DNA from: Hymenobacter ginkgonis
Lineage (GTDB): Bacteria > Bacteroidota > Bacteroidia > Cytophagales > Hymenobacteraceae
DNA length: 64,000 nt
Assembly (NCBI RefSeq): GCF_009755225.1
Contig: NZ_WQKZ01000001.1
Span: forward strand, 992,001 to 1,056,000
Direction of reading: 5' to 3'
The position numbers were made by a program, and so were the translations under genes. The notes below the pieces were generated by a model. It did no database searches and was not told the origin of the DNA. It saw nothing but the letters and a program-made list of their open reading frames with translations. Shown piece after piece: positions 53,990-63,820 of this stretch; within the stretch, counting starts at the first letter, position 1; every line of letters begins with the position of its first letter.

Positions 53990-55003
53990 TCAGTCTTCGA
54001 GCACATTGTTCAAAAATGTTGCTTTTAAACTTAGCCACAGCAGCCACAGCAGCAGGCCAAAGCTGAGGTAAGGCCGGTAGTAGTCCTGCACACTGCGGTA
54101 ACGCTGGGTTTGGATGTCCGACTTTTCAAGCCGATCGATGGCGGTAAATACGTTACTCAGTGCTGCATTATCAGTAGCCCGAAAAAAACGACCTGCCGTG
54201 GCCTGGGCCAGTTGGCGCATCGTCGTTTCATCGAGGCGCGTTTGCACGTAGCGCGGTTTGCCACTGAGCGAATCGCGGCCGTAGGGCACAAACCCATCCT
54301 GGCCTAAGCCAATGGTGTACAAGCGGATGCCATAAGCGTGCGCGAGCTGTGCAGCTAGCAGCGGGTCGAGGCTACCAGCCGTATTCTCGCCATCCGAGAG
54401 CAGTAAACAAACCCGCGACTTGGCCTTGGACTCGCGCAGGCGATTGATAGCCACACCGATAGCTGTGCCAATAGCCGTGCCATCGTCCGCAATCAGGCCA
54501 GGGCGCAGGCTGCTCAAGTTATCAAGCAGTAAATCGTAATCGGTGGTAAGGGGCACCAGCGAGTAGGCCTGGCCAGCGAAGGCAATGAGCCCGAGGCGGT
54601 CGCCCACACGGCTTTGCACAAAGCTGCGCGCCAAGCGCTTAGCGGCGGCGAGGCGGGTAGGCTTCAGGTCTTCGATTTCCATACTGCCCGACACGTCGAG
54701 AGCCAGCATGATATCGATGCCTTGGCCCGTTTGCGTTAGGTGCTCATCGGCCCGCTGAGGGCGCGCTACCGCCACTATTAATAATGCCAAGCTGAGGCTC
54801 AGCACAATATCAGGAAGAAAACGCAGCAGGGCGCGCCAATCGGGGCGCAGCCCACCCGGCCCAAAAGCTACCAGCACTTGCCGCCGCCGCCGGGCCAGTA
54901 GCCACCGCAGCAGCGGTAGCAGCGGCACCAACGCCAGCAGCAGCAGCAAGCGCGGGTGCTGCCACTCGTAGCCGGCCAAGGTAGCGTAAGAAAACAGATT
55001 CAT
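53990..55003 (-). CDS. BatA-like VWA membrane protein
   Basis: A 337-residue protein with two N-terminal transmembrane segments (LLLLLALVPLLPLLRWLLA; IVLSLSLALLIVAVA), a VWA domain with MIDAS DVSGSMEIED (about residue 103) and a final C-terminal transmembrane segment (LSFGLLLWLLWLSLKATF). The BatA family is named for aerotolerance and typically sits in bat operons with a MoxR ATPase; no such ATPase is adjacent. The start at 55003 (MNLFSYATLAGYEW) is typical; 55102 would overlap the next gene. Confidence 0.88.
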   Translation of the reverse strand: MNLFSYATLAGYEWQHPRLLLLLALVPLLPLLRWLLARRRRQVLVAFGPGGLRPDWRALLRFLPDIVLSLSLALLIVAVARPQRADEHLTQTGQGIDIMLALDVSGSMEIEDLKPTRLAAAKRLARSFVQSRVGDRLGLIAFAGQAYSLVPLTTDYDLLLDNLSSLRPGLIADDGTAIGTAIGVAINRLRESKAKSRVCLLLSDGENTAGSLDPLLAAQLAHAYGIRLYTIGLGQDGFVPYGRDSLSGKPRYVQTRLDETTMRQLAQATAGRFFRATDNAALSNVFTAIDRLEKSDIQTQRYRSVQDYYRPYLSFGLLLWLLWLSLKATFLNNVLED

Positions 55004-55062
55004 GCAAAAGCGGAGAGCCCGCAAATTACGGCGCTCGGCCGGGTTGGTGGGCGTAGGCGGCG

Positions 55063-55974
55063 CTAATCGAATCGGCCCAGTTCGGTGCGGGCAAACGTCC
55101 ACTCCGGCGTTTCAACCTCAAGCTCGGCTGGGTCGGGTACGGCAAACCACGCACCTAAGCTGCGTTGCGCCACGTTGCGCAAAATATGAATATTTTGAGC
55201 CGGCATGTAGCTCTGCGCTAGTAATAGATAGCGCTGGCTATTCTGTGGGTTCTCGGCCACATCTACTACCAGCACGGCGTGGCCGGGCCGGCCCCCATGC
55301 ACCAGTACATCGCCCGGCTGGGCATTGCTCAACGGTATGGGGTGCACTTCACGGCTCAGCGACAGCGTGCCAGCGTAGCCAAATACCGGCAACAGGTAGC
55401 GGCCGAGCGCCGCGTGGGTCGGGGCTTCAGCGGGCTTAGATGCGGGTAAAACCTGCTCGCCCTGCACCCGAAATGTGCGGCCCGCCACAAAATCCGAAAA
55501 CCAGGCGTCAAAGCCGGTGGTAAGGTGAAAATGTATTTTGTTCGGATTTTGACTAAATAAATACTCAGCCCGCAACCGAATAACGGCATCGGCGCACTGC
55601 TGCAAGTCTTTAGTGCCAGGGTCGATATCAACCACGGCCGCTACCACGCTTTGGTTGTCTTTAAGTTGGCCGTTGTAGAGGCGGGCCGGTGTGCCCACTG
55701 GCCGCAGCGGCAGCCCGCGCAGCCACGCGCCCCAAGAGCCCGGCGCCACGGGTACCCGCCGGCAGCCAACTGGCACTGCGATGCGCGTGGCCAAACCCTG
55801 GCGCGAATCAGGAGGGGTAGGGAGCCACGGATAAACCAGCCCCGCTGGCGTTGGCGTCGCATTAGCACTTTTAGCCGCTGGCGGCCCGGCGCTCATAAAC
55901 AAAGCTGCCACACTAGCGGCACAGCGAAAGAAATAAGTCATGCCCAGGCTAAACGCTGAAGTGGTATTTTCCAT
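55063..55974 (-). CDS. Exported DUF4846-family protein
   Basis: A 303-residue protein with an N-terminal signal sequence (MTYFFRCAASVAALFMSAG, cleavage near residue 32 of the longest form). The body matches DUF4846: GSWGAWLRGLPLRPVGTPA, VVDIDPGTKDLQQCADAVI, YLFSQNPNKIHFHLTTGF and QPGDVLVHGGRPGHAVLVVD. The DVLVHGG...GHAVLVVD segment resembles the Cys/His-type NlpC/CHAP fold but no catalytic Cys is obvious. The start may be at 55974 or 55941. Lies between batA-like and topA, all on the minus strand. Confidence 0.85.
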   Translation of the reverse strand: MENTTSAFSLGMTYFFRCAASVAALFMSAGPPAAKSANATPTPAGLVYPWLPTPPDSRQGLATRIAVPVGCRRVPVAPGSWGAWLRGLPLRPVGTPARLYNGQLKDNQSVVAAVVDIDPGTKDLQQCADAVIRLRAEYLFSQNPNKIHFHLTTGFDAWFSDFVAGRTFRVQGEQVLPASKPAEAPTHAALGRYLLPVFGYAGTLSLSREVHPIPLSNAQPGDVLVHGGRPGHAVLVVDVAENPQNSQRYLLLAQSYMPAQNIHILRNVAQRSLGAWFAVPDPAELEVETPEWTFARTELGRFD

Positions 55975-55976
55975 AT

Positions 55977-56006
55977 AAAAAGCCCCGCTGGTGGGCGGAG
56001 CTTTTT
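55977..56006 (-). terminator. Rho-independent terminator after topA
   Basis: On the minus strand the RNA reads AAAAAGCUCCGC, a 6-base loop and GCGGGGCUUUUU: a 12-bp stem with one G-U pair ending in U. It lies 23 bp past the topA stop. Confidence 0.8.
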
Positions 56007-56028
56007 AAGGCAGGCGGGGATAGAGAGG

Positions 56029-58533
56029 CTAGCTTTTAGCCACTGCTTTCTTGGTGGCTGGCTTAGTAGCAGCTGATTTGGCGGCAGCTTTTTTGGCCGG
56101 CGCTTTTTTCTTCGCGGCGGCCTTGGTAGCCGGCGCTTTAGCAGCTTTTTTAGCTGGGGCATCCACTTCTTTTTCCTTGGCTGGCTTCTCGGCGGCGGCT
56201 TTTTTGCCGAAGCGGCCACCCTTGGCGGGTTTGTCGGGGGTAGCAGCAGCTAGCTCTAGGCAGCGCTCCAAGGTCAACTCAGTGGGCTCCTCGCCCTTCG
56301 GAATCTTCACGTTCTTTTTGCCCGCCACAATGTAGGGGCCAAAACGACCGTTCAGCACCTGAATATCCGGGTTTTCAGGAAATTCCTTGATAAGCCGCTC
56401 GGCATCCGTCTTGCGCTTATTCTCAATAAGTTGCACACCTTCCTCGTTGGTAATGGTGTGCGGGTCCTGCTCTTTGGTGAGCGAGTAAAACTTGCTGTCG
56501 TGGCGAATGTAGGGGCCGAAGCGACCGAGTGCAGCCGTCATATCCTTGCCCTCAAATTCACCAATGACGCGCGGCAGCTTAAACAAATCGAGCGCCTCTT
56601 CAAGCGTGATGGTTTCGATAAACATGCCTTTGCGCAGGTTGGCGTAGGCGGGTTTGGTTTCGCCTTCGGTATCACCCAGCGCCACGTAGGGGCCGTATTT
56701 GCCGAGGCGGGCGGTGATTTTTTCGCCGGTTTCGGGGTGCAGGCCAATCTCGCGGGTGCTGCTAAGCGTACTGCGCTCAATGTCCTGGCCGCGCTCTACG
56801 CTGGCATGGAAAGGCTCGTAGAAGCCCGCCAGCATGGTGCCCCAATCCTCGCGGCCGTTGGCAATCTGGTCAAACTCATCCTCAACCTTGGCCGTGAACT
56901 GAAAATCGACGATGGCCGGAAAGTGTTCTACCAAAAAGTCATTGACTACCAGCGCAGTATCGGTAGGAAATAGCTTGGCTTTATCGGCGCCGTAGGTTTC
57001 GGTGCGCTGCTCGGTTTTTACTTCGCCATCGACCAAGGCCAGGGCGTAAAACTTGCGCTCCTTGCCCTCGCGCGAGTCCTTTTCGACGTAACCGCGCTTC
57101 TGCACCACGCTGATGGTAGGCGCGTAGGTGCTGGGGCGGCCAATGCCCATTTCTTCTAATTTTTTTACCAGCGACGCTTCCGTGTAGCGGGCCGGGGGCG
57201 ACGAAAAGCGCTCGGTAGCCGTCAGGGTTTGCAGCGGTAGGTCTTGGCCAACGCGCAGGGGGGGTAGGCCCCGCGAAAATGAGCTTTCGCCATCGGCCGG
57301 CGCTTCGTCGTCGTCCTTGCTTTCGGCGTAGGCTTTCAGGAAACCTTCAAAAGTAATGACCTCACCAGTAGCCGAAAACGTGACGCCCGGCTGCGTGCTG
57401 ATACCAATAATGGCCGTGGTGCGCTCAATCTGCGCATCGGCCATTTGCGAGCCCATAGCCCGCTTGCGGATGAGGTCGTAGAGGCGCTGCTCCGAGGCAT
57501 CGGCGCCAGCTTTCACCTGCGTAAAATCGGTGGGGCGAATGGCTTCGTGCGCCTCCTGGGCCGAAGCCGACTTGGTTTTGAACTGCCGTTCGAGCGCATA
57601 CTCGGCGCCGTAAGCCGCCGTAATGGCCGCCTGCGCGCCCTGCCGGGCCTCGGCCGACAGGTTTACCGAGTCGGTACGCATGTAGCTGATGCGGCCGGCT
57701 TCGTAGAGCTTCTGGGCCACCGTCATGGTCTGCGCTACCGAAAAGCCTAGTTTGCGCGAAGCCTCCTGTTGTAGGGTAGAGGTAGTAAAGGGAGGCGCGG
57801 GGCTGCGCTTGCCCGGTTTTTTATCGAGGCTATTAATACTGTAAGTGGCCCCGATGCAGCGCTGCAAAAAGGCCTCGGCCTCCTCGCGGGTTTTGTAGCG
57901 GGTAGGGAGTTCAGCCTCTAGCGTGGTGCCCTGGCCAGCGTCGAAACGGGCCACTACGCGGTAGGCGCTGGCCGACGTGTGTTTGTTGATTTCGCGCTCG
58001 CGGTCCACCACCAAGCGCACGGCCACGCTCTGGACGCGACCCGCCGACAGGCCAGCTTTTACCTTGCGCCAAAGCACTGGGCTGAGCTCGAAGCCCACCA
58101 AGCGGTCGAGCACGCGCCGGGCCTGCTGGGCATTTACCAAGTCGAGGTTAATCTCGCGCGGGTGTTGAATGGCATTTAGAATGGCTGCCTTCGTAATCTC
58201 GCGAAATACGATGCGCTTAGTCTTGTCAGCCTTCAGGTTAAGCGTTTCGGACAGGTGCCAGGAAATGGCTTCGCCCTCGCGGTCATCGTCACTCGCTAGC
58301 CACACGGTTTCGGCTTCTTTGGCCAATTTTTTCAGCTGCGAAATCAATTCGCGCTTATCGGCGTCGACCACATAGGTGGGCTTGAAGCCATTGGCCACAT
58401 CGACGGCATTGTTGTCCTTGGGCAGGTCGCGGACGTGCCCATAGCTGGACCGTACGATGAAGTCCTGACCCAGGTAGCCCTCAATAGTTTTGGCCTTGGC
58501 GGGCGACTCGACGATAACTAAATTCTTGACCAT
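56029..58533 (-). CDS. topA: DNA topoisomerase I with histone-like tail
   Basis: An 834-residue type IA topoisomerase relaxing negative supercoils. The TOPRIM domain starts LVIVESPAKAKTIEGYLG and has SDDDREGEAISWHL. The catalytic Tyr is in YEAGRISYMRTDSVNL (about residue 284). Topo_C_ZnRpt-like repeats (ITARLGKYGPYVALGD; LGRFGPYIRHDSKFY; LNGRFGPYIVAGKK) follow. The last ~60 residues are a Lys/Ala/Pro-rich tail (AKKKAPAKKAAAKSAATK) like histone H1, likely a DNA-binding extension. The start (MVKNLVIVESPAK) is standard. Confidence 0.96.
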   Translation of the reverse strand: MVKNLVIVESPAKAKTIEGYLGQDFIVRSSYGHVRDLPKDNNAVDVANGFKPTYVVDADKRELISQLKKLAKEAETVWLASDDDREGEAISWHLSETLNLKADKTKRIVFREITKAAILNAIQHPREINLDLVNAQQARRVLDRLVGFELSPVLWRKVKAGLSAGRVQSVAVRLVVDREREINKHTSASAYRVVARFDAGQGTTLEAELPTRYKTREEAEAFLQRCIGATYSINSLDKKPGKRSPAPPFTTSTLQQEASRKLGFSVAQTMTVAQKLYEAGRISYMRTDSVNLSAEARQGAQAAITAAYGAEYALERQFKTKSASAQEAHEAIRPTDFTQVKAGADASEQRLYDLIRKRAMGSQMADAQIERTTAIIGISTQPGVTFSATGEVITFEGFLKAYAESKDDDEAPADGESSFSRGLPPLRVGQDLPLQTLTATERFSSPPARYTEASLVKKLEEMGIGRPSTYAPTISVVQKRGYVEKDSREGKERKFYALALVDGEVKTEQRTETYGADKAKLFPTDTALVVNDFLVEHFPAIVDFQFTAKVEDEFDQIANGREDWGTMLAGFYEPFHASVERGQDIERSTLSSTREIGLHPETGEKITARLGKYGPYVALGDTEGETKPAYANLRKGMFIETITLEEALDLFKLPRVIGEFEGKDMTAALGRFGPYIRHDSKFYSLTKEQDPHTITNEEGVQLIENKRKTDAERLIKEFPENPDIQVLNGRFGPYIVAGKKNVKIPKGEEPTELTLERCLELAAATPDKPAKGGRFGKKAAAEKPAKEKEVDAPAKKAAKAPATKAAAKKKAPAKKAAAKSAATKPATKKAVAKS

Positions 58534-58664
58534 GCGGCGGCAGTAGGGGCGGGTAAGGGTTTTGTCAGGATGCTGAGAACGCAGGCCCCGCCCGAAAAGT
58601 TAAAAACGGGGACAAAGATGCACGGCTATTGGTTACTTATTTAGGAAAGGGGGTTGCGGCTGCA

Positions 58665-58695
58665 TTTGCCGGACCGCTTAGAACGCCTACTTTTG
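58665..58695 (+). promoter_or_regulatory. Promoter of the chemosensory operon (TTTG-N19-TACTTTTG)
   Basis: The -33 TTTG (58665-58668), 19-bp spacer and -7 TACTTTTG (58688-58695) fit the Bacteroidota primary promoter exactly. A leader of about 50 nt would precede the ATG at 58749. Confidence 0.75.
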
Positions 58696-58748
58696 CTAGT
58701 CCCCACTGCGAAGCCCGCTTCGTCCCACTATTTTCGTCCTCCTTATTT

Positions 58749-61700
58749 ATGGCCTCCGCCAAAAAAATAGTTGACCCTAGCCAGGAGTCTGCCAGCTTGG
58801 TTGAAGCCGACGCGCCAACGCCTGTTAATGGCCGCGCCGACCTCACCCGCAAGCGCGGCACCCGCCGCGTTGACCCCAGCCTAACCGATACCGACTACGT
58901 TAACGAGCAGCTTAACCGGGTGCTTTTTGCCCTCGATGCCTTTAAAAAAGGGGACGTGAGCGTGCGCCTAACCAAATCCAACGACGACATCTTCTCGGAA
59001 ATCGCCGAGGCGTACAACTCGATGGTGGAGATGATTGGGGGGGTAGGCGGCGAGGTATCGCGCATTTCGAAAGTGGCAGGGGTAGAGGGCAACCTGAAAG
59101 CCCGCGCCTCGGCCGACGGGGCCGCCGGCTTCTGGCGCGATATGATTAACAACATCAACGGCCTCGTGGATAGCATTGCCGTGCCGGTGCTGGAAGTGGG
59201 CAAGGTGCTGAAAAATATCAGCCGGGGCAACTTGGATGAGAGTTTCCAGATTCCGGTGTCGGGCGATTTTAAGGTAATGGCCGAAACCATTAACCGTACC
59301 ATCGACAACCTCAACGTTTTCGCCGGCGAGGTAAGCCGCGTGGCGCAGGAAGTAGGCACCGAAGGCCGGCTGGGTGGCCAGGCCGTGGTGCCGAACGTGG
59401 GCGGTGTGTGGAAGGAGCTGACGGACAACGTAAATACGATGGCGGCCTCGCTCACCAGCCAGGTGCGCGACATTGCCAACGTGACTACGGCCGTAGCTCG
59501 CGGTGACCTCAGCCAGAAGATGACGGTGGATGTGAAGGGCGAACTGCTGCAACTCAAGCAGAACCTCAACCAGATGGTGGACTCGCTCAACCTATTTGCC
59601 GGCGAGGTAACCCGTGTGGCCCTCGACGTAGGCACCGAGGGTAAACTGGGCGGCCAGGCCAGCGTGCCCGCCGTGAGCGGGGTATGGAAAGACCTGACGG
59701 ACAACGTAAATAACATGGCCGCCAACCTGACTTCGCAGGTGCGCGACATTGCCAACGTGGCCACGGCCGTGGCTCGCGGCGACCTCAGCCAGAAGATGAC
59801 GGTGAACGTGAAGGGCGAGATTCTGGAGCTGAAGAATATTCTGAACCAGATGGTGGACTCGCTCAACGTGTTTGGCGACGAAGTAACCCGCGTGGCCCGC
59901 GAAGTAGGCACCGAAGGCAAGCTCGGCGGTCAGGCCAATGTGCCTAGGGTAGGCGGCACTTGGAAAGAGCTGACGGACAACGTAAACACCATGGCTTCGA
60001 AGCTCACCAGCCAAGTGCGCGACATCGCCAACGTGGCTACCGCCGTAGCGCGTGGCGACCTCAGCCAAAAGATGACGGTGGATGTGCAGGGCGAGATTCT
60101 CGACCTGAAAAACATCCTGAACCAGATGGTGGACTCGCTCAACATCTTCGCTGGTGAGGTAACCCGTGTGGCGCGCGAAGTGGGTACCGAGGGCATCTTG
60201 GGCGGCCAAGCCAATGTACCTCGCGTGAGCGGCACCTGGAAAGAGTTGACCGACAACGTGAACACGATGGCCTCGAACCTTACGAGCCAGATGCGCGACA
60301 TTGCCAACGTGGCTACGGCCGTAGCCCGCGGCGACCTGAGCCAAAAAATCACAGTAAACGTGCGCGGCGAGCTATTGCAGCTCAAGGAAAACCTGAACCA
60401 GATGGTGGACTCGCTCAACGTGTTTGGCGACGAAGTAACCCGCGTGGCCCGCGAAGTAGGTACAGAAGGCAAGCTCGGCGGCCAGGCCAACGTACCCGGT
60501 GTAAAGGGCACTTGGAAAGACTTGACCGACAACGTAAATACGATGGCGGCCTCGCTCACCAGTCAGGTGCGCGACATTGCCAACGTGACTACCGCCGTGG
60601 CCCGCGGCGACCTCAGCCAGAAGGTATCGGTAGATGTAAACGGCGAATTGCTTGACCTAAAGGACAACATCAACCAGATGGTGGACTCGCTCAACATTTT
60701 CGCCGGCGAGGTAAGCCGCGTAGCCGTGGAGGTAGGCACCAAGGGTAGGCTGGGTGGCCAGGCCGAAGTGCCAGACGTGAGCGGCGTATGGAAAGACTTG
60801 ACCGACAACGTGAATACGATGGCTACCAACCTCACCACGCAGGTACGGGGCATCGTGAAAGTAGTAACGGCTGTGTCGCAGGGCGACCTGACCCAGAAGC
60901 TGATGCTGGAAGCGGCCGGCGAAGTAGCCGACCTGGCTCAGACTATCAACCGGATGGTGGATGACCTGAACCGCCTCGCCTCCGAGGTTAGCCGCGTGGC
61001 CCGTGTGGCCGGTGCCGAGGGCAAGCTCACCGAGCGTGCCACGGTAGGCGGCGTATCAGGCTCGTGGAAAGAACTGGTGGATACCCTCAACGCGCTGATT
61101 GAGAGCATCGCCATCCCGGTGCTCGAAGTGAGCCGCGTGGTGCGCGCCATTTCGGAAGGCGACCTGACGCAGATGGTAGAAGTACAAACGACCGGCGACA
61201 TCTCGGCCATGTCTAGTTCGCTGAACTTGGCCGTAGAAAACCTCAACGCGCTGCTCGGTGAAATCAACGACTCAGCTCAGGTAGTAGGCACATCATCAGA
61301 AGAAATGGTGGACAAAGGCCAGGAAATGAGCCGGGTAACTGTCGACGTGGCCTTGGCCATGCAGCAGATGGCCGAAGGTGCCCAAAACCAAGCCCTCAAG
61401 ACCGACCAGGCCTTCAAGCTGATTGAGGAAATCATGACTGCCACCAAGGAAACGGCCAACAAGGCCGATGTGGTGAACAAGTCGGCCATTATGGGGGAAC
61501 AGAGCTCGCAGCAGGGCCTGAAAACGGTGGCAGAAGTGGTAAAAAACATGGAAGAAATTTCCAGCGCCGCTACCCAGACTTCGCGCACTATTGAAGTGCT
61601 CTCAACCCGCTCGCAGGAAATCAGCAAATCGCTGGGCGTAATTACCGACATTGCTTCGCAGACCAACCTGCTGGCGCTCAACGCGGCCATTGAAGCAGCG

Positions 61701-62546
61701 CGGGCTGGTGAGGCGGGTAGGGGCTTTGCGGTAGTAGCCGAGGAGATTCGTAAACTGGCTGAAGGTTCGCGTAAGTCGGCCAACGAGATTGCGACCCTGG
61801 TGGAGGATGTGCGTAAGGATACAACCAGTGCCGCCACGGCCATCAGCGCCATGGAAAGCCGGGTGCTCAAGGGAAAAAATGCTACGTTTGAGGCCAGCAC
61901 GGCCTTTAAGAACATTGCCACCAGTAGCGGCGAAACGCTACGAACCTCGCGCGATATTCTCACGGCCACGGCCGTGCAGCAAAACTCGATTAGCGACGTG
62001 GTGAAGTACGTAGAGGAAGTGGTGGCCATTGCCGAGCAGACGGCTACGGGCACCCAGCAGGTGGCCGGCACGGCCCGCCAGCTGTCGTCGTCGATGCAGG
62101 AGCTAACTAGCTCGTCGCAGCGTCTCTCCGACATTGCCGACGACCTCCAAGGCGGCCTCGAAACCTTCCAGCTCTTCGATTACTACGAGCCCGAGCCAGA
62201 GCCAGAACCCGTACCAGCCCCGCGCCGCCTGGGAATGCTGCGCCGCCCGGCACCAGCCCCTAGCCCCGCCCCAGTGCCCAGCGTTCCGGCGCCGGCCAGC
62301 AACGGGATAGCCAACCGGCGGTCGCGTGTGGCCGCTGTAGTAGCCCCCGCTAGCCCTACCCCCCCCGAGAGTAGCAATGGCCAAGCCCGCCGGGTGGCGC
62401 GTCCTCACGCCGCTAAAGTTGCCGAAACCCCCGCTCCCGCAGCTGAGAAGCCCAGTACTCGCCGGGCTAAGCCTACCCCCGCTACCAAGCCCGAGGCGGA
62501 CGAAAAAGCAGCGCCCACCCGGTCGCGGACAAAAAAGGCTAGCTAA
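58749..62546 (+). CDS. Soluble chemoreceptor with nine HAMP-like units and an MCP signalling domain
   Basis: A 1265-residue protein without any transmembrane segment or signal peptide. Residues about 45-830 are a chain of nine HAMP-like units; units 3-7 share an exact 92-residue period with the repeated core [11 protein letters not shown] and NQMVDSLN. A standard MCP signalling domain follows ([36 protein letters not shown]), then a Pro/Ala/Glu-rich tail of about 120 residues. The receptor domain is absent, so input may come through the HAMP array, cytoplasmically as in FrzCD. The start at 58749 (MASAKKIVD) fits a promoter at 58665. It precedes cheW, cheY and cheA. Confidence 0.9.
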   Translation: MASAKKIVDPSQESASLVEADAPTPVNGRADLTRKRGTRRVDPSLTDTDYVNEQLNRVLFALDAFKKGDVSVRLTKSNDDIFSEIAEAYNSMVEMIGGVGGEVSRISKVAGVEGNLKARASADGAAGFWRDMINNINGLVDSIAVPVLEVGKVLKNISRGNLDESFQIPVSGDFKVMAETINRTIDNLNVFAGEVSRVAQEVGTEGRLGGQAVVPNVGGVWKELTDNVNTMAASLTSQVRDIANVTTAVARGDLSQKMTVDVKGELLQLKQNLNQMVDSLNLFAGEVTRVALDVGTEGKLGGQASVPAVSGVWKDLTDNVNNMAANLTSQVRDIANVATAVARGDLSQKMTVNVKGEILELKNILNQMVDSLNVFGDEVTRVAREVGTEGKLGGQANVPRVGGTWKELTDNVNTMASKLTSQVRDIANVATAVARGDLSQKMTVDVQGEILDLKNILNQMVDSLNIFAGEVTRVAREVGTEGILGGQANVPRVSGTWKELTDNVNTMASNLTSQMRDIANVATAVARGDLSQKITVNVRGELLQLKENLNQMVDSLNVFGDEVTRVAREVGTEGKLGGQANVPGVKGTWKDLTDNVNTMAASLTSQVRDIANVTTAVARGDLSQKVSVDVNGELLDLKDNINQMVDSLNIFAGEVSRVAVEVGTKGRLGGQAEVPDVSGVWKDLTDNVNTMATNLTTQVRGIVKVVTAVSQGDLTQKLMLEAAGEVADLAQTINRMVDDLNRLASEVSRVARVAGAEGKLTERATVGGVSGSWKELVDTLNALIESIAIPVLEVSRVVRAISEGDLTQMVEVQTTGDISAMSSSLNLAVENLNALLGEINDSAQVVGTSSEEMVDKGQEMSRVTVDVALAMQQMAEGAQNQALKTDQAFKLIEEIMTATKETANKADVVNKSAIMGEQSSQQGLKTVAEVVKNMEEISSAATQTSRTIEVLSTRSQEISKSLGVITDIASQTNLLALNAAIEAARAGEAGRGFAVVAEEIRKLAEGSRKSANEIATLVEDVRKDTTSAATAISAMESRVLKGKNATFEASTAFKNIATSSGETLRTSRDILTATAVQQNSISDVVKYVEEVVAIAEQTATGTQQVAGTARQLSSSMQELTSSSQRLSDIADDLQGGLETFQLFDYYEPEPEPEPVPAPRRLGMLRRPAPAPSPAPVPSVPAPASNGIANRRSRVAAVVAPASPTPPESSNGQARRVARPHAAKVAETPAPAAEKPSTRRAKPTPATKPEADEKAAPTRSRTKKAS
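59229..61250 (+). repeat. 276-bp tandem repeats encoding HAMP units
   Basis: The codon pair GAC CT(C/G) in the motif ...RGDLSQK recurs at 59505, 59781, 60057, 60333, 60609, 60885 and 61161, exactly 276 bp (92 codons) apart. The repeats are near-identical in the centre, with long shared DNA words, and more diverged at both ends. The boundaries given are approximate. Confidence 0.9.
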
Positions 62547-62624
62547 GTCACTCCTTATATAAAGTCCTGGCAGCTAGTAATAAGCTAGTTGCTAGGGCGC
62601 AATATTCTTATTACTCAAGTACTC

Positions 62625-63218
62625 ATGGCTGATTCTTCAGCGGCCCGCCCGGCTGCTCCGTCGGGACGGGCTGCGCCGGCGGCTCCCGAGGCAGTTGTCC
62701 AGCTTATTGTCTTCCGCCTCGGTGACGAAGACTATGGCATTCGCATCGAGCAGGTGAAGGAAGTTACCATCACACCCGAAGTGGTGCGGATGCCCAAAAC
62801 ACCCCCTTTTATCAAGGGTATTGCCAACCTGCGCGGCGATATTATCGCCATTGTGGACCTGGAAGAGCGGTTTCAACTGCGCCCCGCGGGCCGGCCAGTA
62901 CCCGATTTCTCCTACACCTTGGCCGTCGAAGCCCCCGACTATACCCTGGGGCTAATGGTGCGCGAAGTGCCGCGCCCCGTGACGCTGCCGGTTAGTCTCA
63001 TCGAGCCGGCCCCGGAGTTTGTGCAAGACAGCGGCCAGCGCGATAAGTACTTGGAGGGCATTGCCAAGCTACCCGACGGTGGCGTTATCATCGTGCTCGA
63101 TATGCCAAAACTGCTTACCCCTGCCGAAATAATGCGCCTGCCTGGCCGTGCCGACGAAGCGGCTAGCAAATCCACTAAAGCAGCGCCCGATACAGCCGCC
63201 GCTTCGCAAAAGCCGTAA
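62625..63218 (+). CDS. cheW: CheW-family coupling protein
   Basis: A 197-residue CheW domain (about residues 25-165) joining receptor to CheA: VVQLIVFRLGDEDYGIRIEQ, VKEV, MPKTPPFIKGIANLRGDIIA and VDLEERFQL are diagnostic. A Ser/Ala/Pro-rich N-terminus and a Lys/Ala-rich tail flank it. The start at 62625 (MADSSAARP) is preferred over 62589. It starts 78 bp after the receptor gene. Confidence 0.94.
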   Translation: MADSSAARPAAPSGRAAPAAPEAVVQLIVFRLGDEDYGIRIEQVKEVTITPEVVRMPKTPPFIKGIANLRGDIIAIVDLEERFQLRPAGRPVPDFSYTLAVEAPDYTLGLMVREVPRPVTLPVSLIEPAPEFVQDSGQRDKYLEGIAKLPDGGVIIVLDMPKLLTPAEIMRLPGRADEAASKSTKAAPDTAAASQKP

Positions 63219-63275
63219 AGGGCCCAAGGGCCAATCAGCTTTTGTATTTCATCTTCCTTTTAGCTTTACTTTTCC

Positions 63276-63656
63276 ATGAATAAGCGCATTCTCATCGTCG
63301 ACGACTCGTTCTATATGCGGACGATGCTCAAGAATATGCTCACCGATGCCGGCTACGATGTAGTAGGCGAAGCCGCCAATGGCCAGCAAGCCTTGGAAAT
63401 GGCCGTAGCAACCAACCCCGACTTGATTACCCTCGACGTTATTTTGCCCGACAACACAGGGCTCGACGTGCTCAAAGGTATTCGCCAGCAGCAACCCGAT
63501 GCCAAAGTGGTGATGTGCTCGGCCGTAGGCCAAGAAACCATTGTGAACGAAGCCATTGAAAATGGTGCCCTGGCTTACATCGTGAAGCCTTTTTCGGAAG
63601 AGCGCGTGCTCGAAATTGTGGGCAGCGCCCTGCAAGGAGACGGTACCCCCGCCTAA
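63276..63656 (+). CDS. cheY: CheY-like single-domain response regulator
   Basis: A 126-residue receiver with the acidic pair in LIVDDSFYMR (Asp8, Asp9), the phospho-acceptor Asp in LITLDVILPDN (about residue 52), the Thr/Ser-equivalent in VVMCSAVGQ and the Lys in AYIVKPFSEE (about 104). It has no output domain. It is most like the CheY subfamily with an N-terminal MNKRILIVDD. Lies 57 bp after cheW and before cheA, so probably the output of the pathway. Confidence 0.93.
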   Translation: MNKRILIVDDSFYMRTMLKNMLTDAGYDVVGEAANGQQALEMAVATNPDLITLDVILPDNTGLDVLKGIRQQQPDAKVVMCSAVGQETIVNEAIENGALAYIVKPFSEERVLEIVGSALQGDGTPA

Positions 63657-63820
63657 TACCCAGGTTGCCGTTTAGTTTTACTGCCCGTGTCTGCTCCGCT
63701 TTCTTCTACGTTTGTTCCCCTCTTGGCTGGTCGGCCTGCTAGTGGCCGGCTGGTACAGTTGTGGCATGGGTGGGGGGTAGGCCCTTGGTGTGATATTAGT
63801 TGTTTAACCTTTAGTCAACT

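Noticed and set aside
59592..60344. 250-codon antisense frame with repeats under the HAMP array.
   Set aside because: Its repeats are only the mirror of the 276-bp DNA repeats; no start or composition support.
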